Below, in pieces: positions 55,276 through 63,630 of a stretch of 64,000 bases of DNA. How positions within the stretch are numbered: the stretch's first letter is position 1; every line of letters starts with the position of its first letter. The notes beneath the pieces are model-generated. The model was given only the letters and a program-made list of their open reading frames with translations, searched no databases and had not been told where the DNA came from. The position numbers and the translations under genes are program-made. The DNA comes from a virus, in IMG/VR virus record IMGVR_UViG_3300032246_001180, positions 1 through 64,000 of that record. The stretch is one strand, 5' to 3'.

Positions 55276-56375
55276 ACCTAACACATGAAGATGCTTTAGT
55301 TTGTGCCAAGGCGTTTGAAGATTATTTTGGCAATTTTGAACGCATCGATGAATATATGCGTGACCAAAAGTTAAATTCATTATCAGAAATTCCAACTTCT
55401 TTATTTCCACCAGAGGACGATTTGTTCTCTGATTTTTCTATGCATCCAAATGATATGGATTTAGAAGTGGTTGAAATACCAACCGAAACATGGGAAACAT
55501 TACTTGCCATTACCAGTTCACATATTAACATTGCGCCTGTAGGTCGTAATCTTAAAGTGGCAGTTAGGGAAAAGAACACAGGAAAGTTTGTAGGATTCAT
55601 TCGGTTAGGTTCACCTGTCATCAACTGCAAACCTCGTAATGAGATGCTTGGACAAGTGTTTACGCAAGATCCAGACCGTGCTAGACGATTCAATGATTCA
55701 TCTATGATGGGATTTGTTATTGTACCATCTCAGCCGTTTGGTTTTAATTATCTTGGTGGTAAACTTCTAGCTGCCATTTGTTGTTCACATACTATTCGTG
55801 AAATGGTAAACAAGAAATACAACATGAATATGTGCCTATTTGAAACTACCAGTTTGTATGGTTCTTCTAAACAATCATCACAGTATGACGGAATGAAACC
55901 ATATATTCGTTATAAAGGTTTAACTGATTCAGATTTTCTACCAATGATGCATGGAAAACCTTATGAGAATTTGCGTGATTTTGTTGAAAGTAAAGTTGGT
56001 AAGATTGTAGATGATGATATCTCCAGTAGAAAATTAAAAATCTCAATGAAGATTATTTCTCTAACTAAGGCCGCACTTAAAGGAAAGCCAGAGTTTACCA
56101 AGTTTATGGAAACAATCACCAACGCAAAGAAATTGACTGAACAGAAAAGATATTATACTTCAAATTATGGTTTTAAAAACTCGGTAGATTATATTAACTG
56201 TGCAACCGATACTCTGATTAGAGATGAATCGTATGACAAATATAACTTAGAGAATGTTATTGCTTGGTGGAAAAATAAGGCAACTAATCGTTATGAAACT
56301 TTAAAATCTGAGGGTCGTTTGAGGAGTGAATTGGAAATTTGGACAAATGATACTAACATAGATATCATCAGATAA
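55272..56375 (+). CDS. DruA/DUF4338-like protein, copy 2
   Basis: 367 residues. The core repeats that of the 29531 protein: NTGKFVGFIRLGSPV, SSMMGFVIVPSQPFGFNYLGGKLLAAICCSHTIREMVNKKYNMNMCLFETTSLYGSSKQSSQYDGMKPY. It lacks the full RDxxIGW segment (EMLGQVF replaces it). The N-terminal 85 residues (DALVCAKAFEDYFGNFERIDEYMRDQKL) are helical and acidic. It is coupled to gp41 by an ATGA overlap. Two divergent copies beside replication and recombination genes suggest a DNA-related role, by inference only. Confidence 0.5.
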   Translation: MNLTHEDALVCAKAFEDYFGNFERIDEYMRDQKLNSLSEIPTSLFPPEDDLFSDFSMHPNDMDLEVVEIPTETWETLLAITSSHINIAPVGRNLKVAVREKNTGKFVGFIRLGSPVINCKPRNEMLGQVFTQDPDRARRFNDSSMMGFVIVPSQPFGFNYLGGKLLAAICCSHTIREMVNKKYNMNMCLFETTSLYGSSKQSSQYDGMKPYIRYKGLTDSDFLPMMHGKPYENLRDFVESKVGKIVDDDISSRKLKISMKIISLTKAALKGKPEFTKFMETITNAKKLTEQKRYYTSNYGFKNSVDYINCATDTLIRDESYDKYNLENVIAWWKNKATNRYETLKSEGRLRSELEIWTNDTNIDIIR

Positions 56376-56383
56376 ATAGAATC

Positions 56384-57640
56384 ATGGCAACCAAAATACA
56401 TCCTGTAATTAAGATACTCAATAAATTTCCTTACGAACTAAAGAAAAAAAGTCGTAATAAGGAAGTATATGTTGTGCGTGCCAGTAACAGAATGGCCACA
56501 CAAAAAGAAATTGAAGATTTATTGACTAAAGTTAAAATCTACAATTTTAGAAAAAAAGAACCTTCATTATCTGGTAGCACAGAAGTTACAGTAATTGATG
56601 ACCCGCAAACAAAAGGTAACCAGATATTTTTGGTATTCAAGCCTGCCGCTGGTGGTATGCAAGAAACAACCTTAAATTCTACTATTACAGAACTTGCACC
56701 TGCTGTTGGATTTACACAGAAAATATCACCTAAAGATTGGAAAGATTTTTACGACAAAGTTAAGGCTACCGATCCTAAAAAATTAACAGTCTATGTAAAT
56801 GATAAAGACAGAAAGTCTGGTACTGAATTCATTAATAATTTCCCAAAATCTTCTAAATTTCAAACTAAGATGGAAAATGCCATTGGTGTTTTGAATTGGT
56901 TAAAAGATGAAAACAAAAAGAAACCAATTGCAAATGTAATTTGGGGATATCGTGCTAAACCTGATGGTGTAGATTCTAAACACAAAGGTGATTTGTTTGT
57001 AGAGTATAAAGATGGCAAGATGTTGGGTGTATCTCTAAAAGCTGGTGATGAAAACTCTAGTGAACCTAAACTAAACACCTATGTCAATCCTATTCTAGAG
57101 AAATTGGATAAGAATGACGTAGAGAAGTTGAGATATAAATTATATGATGAGGTATATAAAAAATTTAGTACGTCTAAAGATGGTTACGATAAAATAGCTA
57201 AAAGACAAACAATAAGCAAATTAGCTGAATTGGAAAAAATTGATCCAAAAGGTTACAATGATTTATATGATAAAGGTTTGACTATTATTAGAGATACATT
57301 AATTGATGCTTTTCCTAGAGATGTTAAAAAGACAGTAAAATATTTAAGAGAAGCAATCACAGGCGAAGCAGGTGATGTTCCTCTACTTGTTTTAAAAGCA
57401 TTCAATACAAGTGTTAAAGTGTTAACAGATGAAGATGATGTTGGTGTATTCTTAGCTAAAACAAAATCAATTAAATGTTACGCTTCAACAACATCGAAAC
57501 AAGATTTCTTTATTGAATTGGTTGCAACATCCTCAGACAAATTAGTTATGAAATTTTCAGTAAGAACAAACAAAACAGGTGATGACCACAAGTTGGGTCA
57601 ATTTTATAATTTAGCAGTCAAGTTCAACGGAGTTAAATGA
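56384..57640 (+). CDS. Unknown protein with possible PD-(D/E)XK-like nuclease core
   Basis: 418 residues, very Lys-rich. The segment ANVIWGYRAKPDGVDSKHKGDLFVEYKDGKMLGVSLKAGDENSSEP, near residues 187-230, resembles a restriction-type nuclease core (GD...GVSLK), though the usual acidic residue before K is Ser. N-terminal residues 1-60 look like a small alpha/beta domain. A GATAAATA box overlaps the upstream stop. Similar proteins occur in T4-like marine phages. The nuclease idea is tentative. Confidence 0.4.
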   Translation: MATKIHPVIKILNKFPYELKKKSRNKEVYVVRASNRMATQKEIEDLLTKVKIYNFRKKEPSLSGSTEVTVIDDPQTKGNQIFLVFKPAAGGMQETTLNSTITELAPAVGFTQKISPKDWKDFYDKVKATDPKKLTVYVNDKDRKSGTEFINNFPKSSKFQTKMENAIGVLNWLKDENKKKPIANVIWGYRAKPDGVDSKHKGDLFVEYKDGKMLGVSLKAGDENSSEPKLNTYVNPILEKLDKNDVEKLRYKLYDEVYKKFSTSKDGYDKIAKRQTISKLAELEKIDPKGYNDLYDKGLTIIRDTLIDAFPRDVKKTVKYLREAITGEAGDVPLLVLKAFNTSVKVLTDEDDVGVFLAKTKSIKCYASTTSKQDFFIELVATSSDKLVMKFSVRTNKTGDDHKLGQFYNLAVKFNGVK

Positions 57641-57921
57641 TGGCATTAATAGATTTTGATAAACTTGCAAAAGAGTATGACAATATAGAAGATGATTTTG
57701 GATTCTCTGCTGTATCGGAAGAAGAATATAATTCAGTCATAAATAAATCAGCTGAAACAGCCGATGATTATAAACTAAGATTGAACGAAGTTGAAAAGAT
57801 AGTTATTCCTTTTCTAACCAAACTACATTCGACCGGAGATAAAGAATACATATATTGGCCGAATCGTAAACCTTTAATTGAAAAACAAATCGAGAAGATA
57901 CTTAAACTGACTAGGAATTAA
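57640..57921 (+). CDS. Small conserved unknown protein
   Basis: 93 residues from ATG 57640; GGAG at 57629-57632 fits it better than the overlapping ATG 57637. ALIDFDKLAKEYDNIEDDFGFSAVSEEEYNSVI is acidic, followed by a helical ETADDYKLRLNEVEKIVIPFLTKLHSTGDKEYIYWPNRKPLIEKQIEKIL. The pattern (phage protein with WPNR near the C-terminus) recurs in T4-like phages. It ends just before the glycan island. Function unknown. Confidence 0.55.
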   Translation: MALIDFDKLAKEYDNIEDDFGFSAVSEEEYNSVINKSAETADDYKLRLNEVEKIVIPFLTKLHSTGDKEYIYWPNRKPLIEKQIEKILKLTRN

Positions 57922-57923
57922 TT

Positions 57924-58637
57924 ATGAGTGCAACGGTGATTATACCGACCACAGGATCCCCTGAGGTTAGAGATGCGATTGAGTCTGTACTAAATCAGAC
58001 TATGGAAACACATTGTTATGTTGTTGGTGATGGAAATGATTTTACACCAAAAGTCAAAGCTATCGTTGATAGTTATGCAGGTAATCCTTTTCTAAAAGTT
58101 TGTTATTTACCCATCAATGTCGGTGGCAACGGATTTTATGGCCATCGTGTCTATGCAGCTTTCACACATCTAATTAATACTGATTATGTATTCTATCTTG
58201 ACCAAGATTGTTGGCTCGAAAAGAATCATGTTGAAGAATGTATTAAAACTATTGAACAAGATGACTTGAACTGGTCATACTCTCTCAGAAGAATTGTTGA
58301 TAAAGAAGGCGAATATATATGTAATGATGATTGTGAATCTTTAGGTAAATGGAAAACATATCACGGAATCAATCATATAGATACTAACTCTTATTGCCTT
58401 AAAACAGATGTTGCGATAAAATTAGCACAGGTGTGGCACGGAGGTTGGGGCCAAGATAGAGTATTTTTATCGGCTCTAGCACAAAACTTTCAAAGATTCC
58501 ATTGTACAGGTTTGTACACAGTCAACTATCGTGTTGATGGTAATCCGGGTTCTGTTAATGCGGAATTCTTTTTGAATGGTAATGAAATAATGAAACAAAA
58601 ATATAATGGAGAATTCCCATGGCAAAGAAAAATTTAA
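57924..58637 (+). CDS. Family 2-like glycosyltransferase
   Basis: 237 residues. VIIPTTGSPEVRDAIESVLNQTMETHCYVVGDG is the GT2 start, and NTDYVFYLDQDCWLEKNHVEECIKTI the metal-binding DQD (near 90-93). HGGWGQDRVFLSALAQNF supplies the catalytic-base region. It transfers a sugar from a nucleotide donor. It opens the surface-glycan island and overlaps the next gene by 19 bases. Confidence 0.75.
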   Translation: MSATVIIPTTGSPEVRDAIESVLNQTMETHCYVVGDGNDFTPKVKAIVDSYAGNPFLKVCYLPINVGGNGFYGHRVYAAFTHLINTDYVFYLDQDCWLEKNHVEECIKTIEQDDLNWSYSLRRIVDKEGEYICNDDCESLGKWKTYHGINHIDTNSYCLKTDVAIKLAQVWHGGWGQDRVFLSALAQNFQRFHCTGLYTVNYRVDGNPGSVNAEFFLNGNEIMKQKYNGEFPWQRKI

Positions 58638-59551
58638 TTATCGGTGGTTTTACAGGATACAATTATAACCAACTCAAACCTTGGGTTGAATCTATTTGTG
58701 AAGTTATGCCTGATGCAGCTAAAGTATTGATTGTTGGTGAAGCATCATCAGAAACAAAATCAATACTAATCAATAAAGGATTTTCCCTTTTTGATATGGC
58801 CAAAGCCAATATTCCTGTTCATGTATTGCGTTTTCTCTCAATATATGATTTCTTAAGGACTCGTTGGCAAGATTATAATTATGTAATTACAACAGACGTT
58901 AAAGACGTTTATTTCCAGACCGACCCATTTGAATTTTTAAAACAACGGGGTATTGGTTTAGAGGGAAAGCCAAGTCTGGTTGCTGGTTCTGAAAGTCTGT
59001 TATATAAAGATGAACCTTGGGGAAAAGAAAATTTGAATCAGGCATATGGACCATACATATATGACCAATTTAAAGATAATGAAATTTATAATGTAGGGAC
59101 TATTGGTGGTACAGCTGAATATGTAAAAGATATGGTCTTTAATATTTTTACCAATGCAGTCAATAGACCAATTCAAATTTGTGACCAAGCAGTATATAAT
59201 ATACTGATTAACACTCAACCTTATAAATCTCAAACTTTATTCTGTAAACAAGCAGATGCATGGGCTTGTCAGGCAGGTACAACAGTTGATCCTTCCAAGA
59301 TTCAATCTTTCAGACCATTCTTAACAGAAGCTGAACCTGTTTGGAAAGACGGACTTATGAGAACTGGATTGAATTCATTTTTAGATAATAATATTATTGC
59401 TGGAACGCCACCAGGAACTCCTTTTTGTATAGTGCATCAATACGACCGTGTTCCTGAATGGAAAAAAGTTGTGGCGCAAAAGTTCAAACAAGAAGAATCA
59501 TCAACAACGTCTAAAGATAAAACTGAAGACTATTTTGTATACAGGACTTAA
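58619..59551 (+). CDS. GT-A-type glycosyltransferase with DVKDV motif
   Basis: 310 residues. LRTRWQDYNYVITTDVKDVYFQTDPFEFL is the metal-binding DxKD/DxxFQxDPF motif of GT-A enzymes that act on surface or stem glycans. LVAGSESLLYKDEPW, NVGTIGGTAEYVKDMV and CDQAVYNILIN follow in the typical order. GGAG lies before the ATG. It overlaps the GT2 gene and is followed by methyltransferases. Acceptor unknown. Confidence 0.65.
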   Translation: MAKKNLIIGGFTGYNYNQLKPWVESICEVMPDAAKVLIVGEASSETKSILINKGFSLFDMAKANIPVHVLRFLSIYDFLRTRWQDYNYVITTDVKDVYFQTDPFEFLKQRGIGLEGKPSLVAGSESLLYKDEPWGKENLNQAYGPYIYDQFKDNEIYNVGTIGGTAEYVKDMVFNIFTNAVNRPIQICDQAVYNILINTQPYKSQTLFCKQADAWACQAGTTVDPSKIQSFRPFLTEAEPVWKDGLMRTGLNSFLDNNIIAGTPPGTPFCIVHQYDRVPEWKKVVAQKFKQEESSTTSKDKTEDYFVYRT

Positions 59552-59553
59552 CA

Positions 59554-60132
59554 ATGGAGTGGCCACCTATTATGCCTTTTGAAAGAGAATACCAAGATGC
59601 TTGTGCAGGTAAATATGGATCCGATATGGTTGAACACCTATCTTGGATTTCTGAAATAGCCGCTAAAGGCGATTCTGCTTGTGAACTAGGCGTTGGCCGT
59701 GGCGAATCAACCAGAGCTTTATTACGACATGATATTGAGATTCATAGTTATGAAATTAAACCGCAAGCAGGTTGTATTGAATGGTTTGAAGAAGCCAGAA
59801 AACTAGGACGTAACATCACCTTACACCTAGAAAGTAGTAGAGTAGCTAGAATTAAACCTACAGATTTTTTATTCTTAGACAGTTATCATTCATATGAACA
59901 AGTTAGAATAGAGTTAGCTCTACATTCTCCAAAAACAAGAAAATATATGATGTTACACGATACAACTTTATTTGCTGACAATGACCAAAACGAAGAAGAT
60001 TTAATTCTTCCAGGTCCTCCGCCTGGTATTTGGCCAGCGATTGAGGAATTCTTAGAAGACAATCCTCATTGGAAGTTAGTTGAAAGAAGACACAATAATA
60101 ATGGCATGACTCTACTTGAAAGAATAACATGA
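59554..60132 (+). CDS. SAM-dependent methyltransferase, CmcI-like
   Basis: 192 residues. GDSACELGVGRGESTRALLRHDIEIHSYEIKPQAG is the SAM-binding motif I region, and FLFLDSYHSYEQVRIELALHSPKTRKYMMLHDT gives the post-II acidic and metal-binding segments. This layout resembles the cephalosporin hydroxylase/rhamnosyl O-methyltransferase group. It probably methylates a sugar in the glycan made by its neighbours. It overlaps the next methyltransferase by four bases. Confidence 0.7.
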   Translation: MEWPPIMPFEREYQDACAGKYGSDMVEHLSWISEIAAKGDSACELGVGRGESTRALLRHDIEIHSYEIKPQAGCIEWFEEARKLGRNITLHLESSRVARIKPTDFLFLDSYHSYEQVRIELALHSPKTRKYMMLHDTTLFADNDQNEEDLILPGPPPGIWPAIEEFLEDNPHWKLVERRHNNNGMTLLERIT

Positions 60133-60692
60133 AGACTTTAGTTGATATTATGATTGATAAGAATTTGCGTAATGATTTAAATTATGAGTTTGGAACAGAC
60201 AAAGAGTTTAATCACAAATATTGTACAGCATTTTATGATAAAGAGTTTGCAAAATATCGCAATAAAAGAATTCGACTATTAGAAATAGGCGTACATAGAG
60301 GTGGTGGCCTTGCTGTTTTCCATGAGTATTTCCCTGATGCGGACATTTATGGAATTGATCCAGTAGACTTTGGTGCTATGCAAAAATGTTTACCTTACCC
60401 AAGAGTTAAAGTAATCTATGCAGATGGTTACAATAAAGATTTTGCTGAAGTTTTACCAAAGTTTGATATCATCATTGACGATGGTCCTCATACAAAAGAA
60501 AGTCATCTAAAATCACTCGACATTTACCTAGACAAATTAAATGAAGGTGGTGTATTTGTGATTGAAGATATTTCAGAAATGGAATGGACAGAAGAATACA
60601 AATTAAAAGTTCCGCCTTGGATGACATATGAGATTATTGATGCTCGTGAAATTTCAGGTATGTCGGACAGTATTATGTTTGTGGTAAGATAA
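60129..60692 (+). CDS. SAM-dependent methyltransferase, class I
   Basis: 187 residues. RIRLLEIGVHRGGGLAVFHEYFPDADIYGIDPVDF is motif I and VKVIYADGYNKDFAEVLPKFDIIIDDGPHTKESHLKSLDIYLDKLNEGGVFVIEDI the later motifs, typical of sugar O-methyltransferases (compare macrocin-type). It is tightly coupled to the previous and next genes. The target is probably an exposed sugar hydroxyl. Confidence 0.75.
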   Translation: MKTLVDIMIDKNLRNDLNYEFGTDKEFNHKYCTAFYDKEFAKYRNKRIRLLEIGVHRGGGLAVFHEYFPDADIYGIDPVDFGAMQKCLPYPRVKVIYADGYNKDFAEVLPKFDIIIDDGPHTKESHLKSLDIYLDKLNEGGVFVIEDISEMEWTEEYKLKVPPWMTYEIIDAREISGMSDSIMFVVR

Positions 60693-61420
60693 TGTCTACA
60701 TTGTCGTTCTTACACCTTGCTTCCGCTGGCAAAAAAGTATCTACTGGTCATATTGTATCGAATATAAGAAAGCATTACCCAAATGCATTTTATTTCTTAG
60801 GTTCGGATGCGGCAGATGACTTGTCAAGTATTGCTATTTCAAACATTACAGACTATAATTACTATACGGAAAAGATTGGTTATCCAAGTTACAAGTGGGA
60901 TAAACTCTCACGTTGGTTAGAAAGATTTAAAGAAGCTTGCCAACAATGTAACACCACACATATAATGATGGTTGAAGATGATGTTTGGATTAAAAAACCA
61001 ATAACAGTAATTGATGAATGGGAAATGTCCTGTCATCACATCACTCATGGGAATATTATTCCTGCACAAGTGATAGATATGATTGAAGAATTTTCTGGCA
61101 AAAAACCTAAGACCAATTACTATGGTGGCGGTGGAGGCTCAATATATAAAGTAGATACGTTTTTAAATAATTATGAAAGAGTGTATGCTTGGTTTGAAAA
61201 GAACCACGACACAATTCAAAGTTATTATGAACCGTTTGGATTTATGGATTGTTATATGGTTGTATATTATATGTTGTGTGGTAAAGACTATACAACTAAT
61301 CCATATTTGACAGACACACATCATCATGCGAATGACGGATATGATTGGGATAAATTTGTTGATGATTGTATTCCAACAATTGAAATTGTAAACAACTATA
61401 AGAAATACTATTGGGTATGA
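60692..61420 (+). CDS. Probable glycosyltransferase with EDD motif
   Basis: 242 residues. TLSFLHLASAGKKVSTGHIVSNIRKHYPNAFYFLGSDAADD, THIMMVEDDVWIKKPI (metal-binding EDD), YYGGGGGSIYKVDTFL and GFMDCYMVVYYMLCGKDY fit a GT-A enzyme of the type that elongates polysaccharides. It overlaps the methyltransferase by one base and the next gene by four. Donor and acceptor unknown. Confidence 0.55.
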   Translation: MSTLSFLHLASAGKKVSTGHIVSNIRKHYPNAFYFLGSDAADDLSSIAISNITDYNYYTEKIGYPSYKWDKLSRWLERFKEACQQCNTTHIMMVEDDVWIKKPITVIDEWEMSCHHITHGNIIPAQVIDMIEEFSGKKPKTNYYGGGGGSIYKVDTFLNNYERVYAWFEKNHDTIQSYYEPFGFMDCYMVVYYMLCGKDYTTNPYLTDTHHHANDGYDWDKFVDDCIPTIEIVNNYKKYYWV

Positions 61421-62211
61421 ATAATATAAGCATTGTGACCGCCTTCTTCGACATTGGCCGAGGCGATTGGACACCAGACAAAGGCCTGCCTCATTATCTC
61501 CAAAGAACCAATCAAACTTATTTTGATAGGTTTTCTGAACTGGCTAAACTAAAAAATAATATGGTTATCTTCACTTCAAAAGAATTTGTTGAAGATATTA
61601 AGAAAATCCGTGGAAACAATCCCACTCAGATAATCAGAATTGATTTTGATGACTCGTTTGAAACACTTCGTAGTGAAATCAAAAGAGTTCAAAGAATGCC
61701 AGAATATCAAGCTAAAATTAATCCACTTCAGATAAAGAATCCAGAATACTGGAATGCTGATTATGTCCTTGTCAATCTTTTAAAATCTTCTTTTGTTACA
61801 AAAGCTATAGAAGCAGGAAATGTTCCTAATGAATTGGTGGCATGGATTGATTTTGGTTATTGTAGAAAACCCCTAGAAATATCTGAGTGGTCTTATAATT
61901 TTGATCCAGAAAAAATGCATTTCTTTAATATTAAAGATTGGGTTGAAGGTACATACATTCAAGATGTAATTGCTAATAATGATGTACACATTACCGGTCC
62001 TTGTATTGTTGGCGGCAAGAAGTCTTGGTATATACTTGAAAATCTGGTTCATCATTCAACAAAAGAATTACTCAAAAATAATTTGATTGATGATGACCAA
62101 ACTTTGTTATTAATGTCGTATCTATATAAACCAGATATGTTTGAATTGCATAAGGTTTCTCCAGACAATTGGTTTGTAGCTTTTGAGGATTATAATGAGA
62201 ATTTATCTTAA
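61417..62211 (+). CDS. HtrL/WlaTC-like glycosyltransferase
   Basis: 264 residues from ATG 61417, which overlaps the upstream stop (ATGA). NISIVTAFFDIGRGDWTPDKGLPHYLQRTNQTYFDRFSELAKLKNNMVIFTSKEF is the family start. ELVAWIDFGYCRKP provides the acidic motif and IVGGKKSWY the middle segment. The family occurs in LPS and lipooligosaccharide loci. It overlaps the next gene by 17 bases. Confidence 0.75.
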   Translation: MNNISIVTAFFDIGRGDWTPDKGLPHYLQRTNQTYFDRFSELAKLKNNMVIFTSKEFVEDIKKIRGNNPTQIIRIDFDDSFETLRSEIKRVQRMPEYQAKINPLQIKNPEYWNADYVLVNLLKSSFVTKAIEAGNVPNELVAWIDFGYCRKPLEISEWSYNFDPEKMHFFNIKDWVEGTYIQDVIANNDVHITGPCIVGGKKSWYILENLVHHSTKELLKNNLIDDDQTLLLMSYLYKPDMFELHKVSPDNWFVAFEDYNENLS

Positions 62212-62932
62212 TGGTACATCTAATCTAGGTGATTTTTTGAATGGTATGCCCGTTATGTCGGGTATTTGTAAACACTATGGCAAATATTCTTTAACTATTA
62301 AAAAAGAAATGAAGAAGTTTAAAGGCCTTGTCGAATTTCTTATGTACCAAGATTTGTTTACTGAGGTTGTATTTGATGATGAGGTGTTTATGTATGGTGA
62401 TATCATACAAATGAGTTCTTGGCCTATCAGAGAAGACAAGAATGATCCAAACAGACCAACCGAAACTTGTCGTTATGAAAACTTTATAAAAGATAATTTC
62501 GGAATGATGTTTGATGTGGACGATAATTTTACAATAAAAACACCAGACTATGATATTAAGGTGAAAGATACTTATTATGTTGGCGATAGATGGTCTGTTG
62601 GTGAGATTGATACTCGCAGAGAAACACATATTCTATCACACTTAACAAATTGTGAGTTTATTGATTTTGAAAGACCTATGTTGGAGAATGCTTATATCAT
62701 TAAGAATCTAACAAAGCCTTTCATCACAAATTTTACAGGTGTTGGTATGTTGGCGGACCTACTCAATAAAGAATTGTATTGTGTATGGAAAGCAGAAGAT
62801 TGGAGACCTGAACACCGAGTTGGTGATAACATTTCTTGGGACAATGGTAAGAACATTAATCAAATATTTGAAAAACACTTTTACTTGAATCGTAAAGCAA
62901 AATTGGTTCACGCTTCAGAACTATCACTATGA
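62195..62932 (+). CDS. Possible GT-B-type glycosyltransferase
   Basis: 245 residues from ATG 62195, preceded by GAGGAT. The start RIYLNGTSNLGDFLNGMPVMSGICKHYGKYSLTI looks like the first Rossmann lobe of GT9-type enzymes (GDxxxxxPvxxxL). A second lobe is suggested by ITNFTGVGMLADLLNKELYCVW. Clear nucleotide-sugar residues are missing. It overlaps both neighbours and precedes a GT9-like gene. Confidence 0.45.
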   Translation: MRIYLNGTSNLGDFLNGMPVMSGICKHYGKYSLTIKKEMKKFKGLVEFLMYQDLFTEVVFDDEVFMYGDIIQMSSWPIREDKNDPNRPTETCRYENFIKDNFGMMFDVDDNFTIKTPDYDIKVKDTYYVGDRWSVGEIDTRRETHILSHLTNCEFIDFERPMLENAYIIKNLTKPFITNFTGVGMLADLLNKELYCVWKAEDWRPEHRVGDNISWDNGKNINQIFEKHFYLNRKAKLVHASELSL

Positions 62933-63630
62933 CAACAATTATTAATATTGAACCAGATACCTTTGGTGGTCCTTTACGCAATGGTGATATGCTTGGTGTT
63001 GCAAATGTTGTAGAACATCTTAGAAATAGTAACAAAGATCCAAATATAAAATTCTACATCGAATCTCATGGTATAAACCCAGCAGAATACAACAAACAAT
63101 TTTACGAATTTCTATTAGAGAAAACAAATTACTTTACTACTATTCCTGGTAAACAATCTTTATCGTGGCGCAAAGTTAATGTTTGGGATTTCAGAGATGT
63201 GTGTGGTGATTTGGTTAAAATAAAAAACACACATACAAAAGAAAAAAAGATAGTAATATCTCCACTATTTGATGCACCATATAATCAATACAGAAATTGG
63301 CCAACAGAGTTATTTCTCCAATTAGTTAAAAAATATGATAACTTTTACGGTGAAAAAATTATTGTCAATCCTAAACCTTTTAACATTATTGGTTGGAAAG
63401 ATAGTGTAGATTTTAAAGAAAGTTTAAAACATATTATGACGGCTGAGATTTATATTGGTGGTGATACTGGACTATCTCATTTCGTTGGCGCCTTAGACCG
63501 AGGACCAGAACCAATTTATTATTACTCCAGCCGAGGCCTTCTACATACTACACCCCTTTATTGGATGACGGAGAAAAAGGGAACGATGAAAACATATTGG
63601 TTAGATTTTGAAGGAACAAAATGGCAATGA
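62929..63630 (+). CDS. GT9-like (heptosyltransferase-family) glycosyltransferase, second copy
   Basis: 233 residues. IYIGGDTGLSHFVGAL is the GT9 signature, preceded by KIVISPLFDAPYNQYRNWPTELFLQLVKKYDN, the first part of the donor-binding lobe. It is short for GT9 (usually above 300), and its N-terminal lobe is reduced. With the ADP-heptose genes at 38083-40318, a heptose transfer role is possible. It overlaps the next gene by a few bases. Confidence 0.65.
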   Translation: MTTIINIEPDTFGGPLRNGDMLGVANVVEHLRNSNKDPNIKFYIESHGINPAEYNKQFYEFLLEKTNYFTTIPGKQSLSWRKVNVWDFRDVCGDLVKIKNTHTKEKKIVISPLFDAPYNQYRNWPTELFLQLVKKYDNFYGEKIIVNPKPFNIIGWKDSVDFKESLKHIMTAEIYIGGDTGLSHFVGALDRGPEPIYYYSSRGLLHTTPLYWMTEKKGTMKTYWLDFEGTKWQ

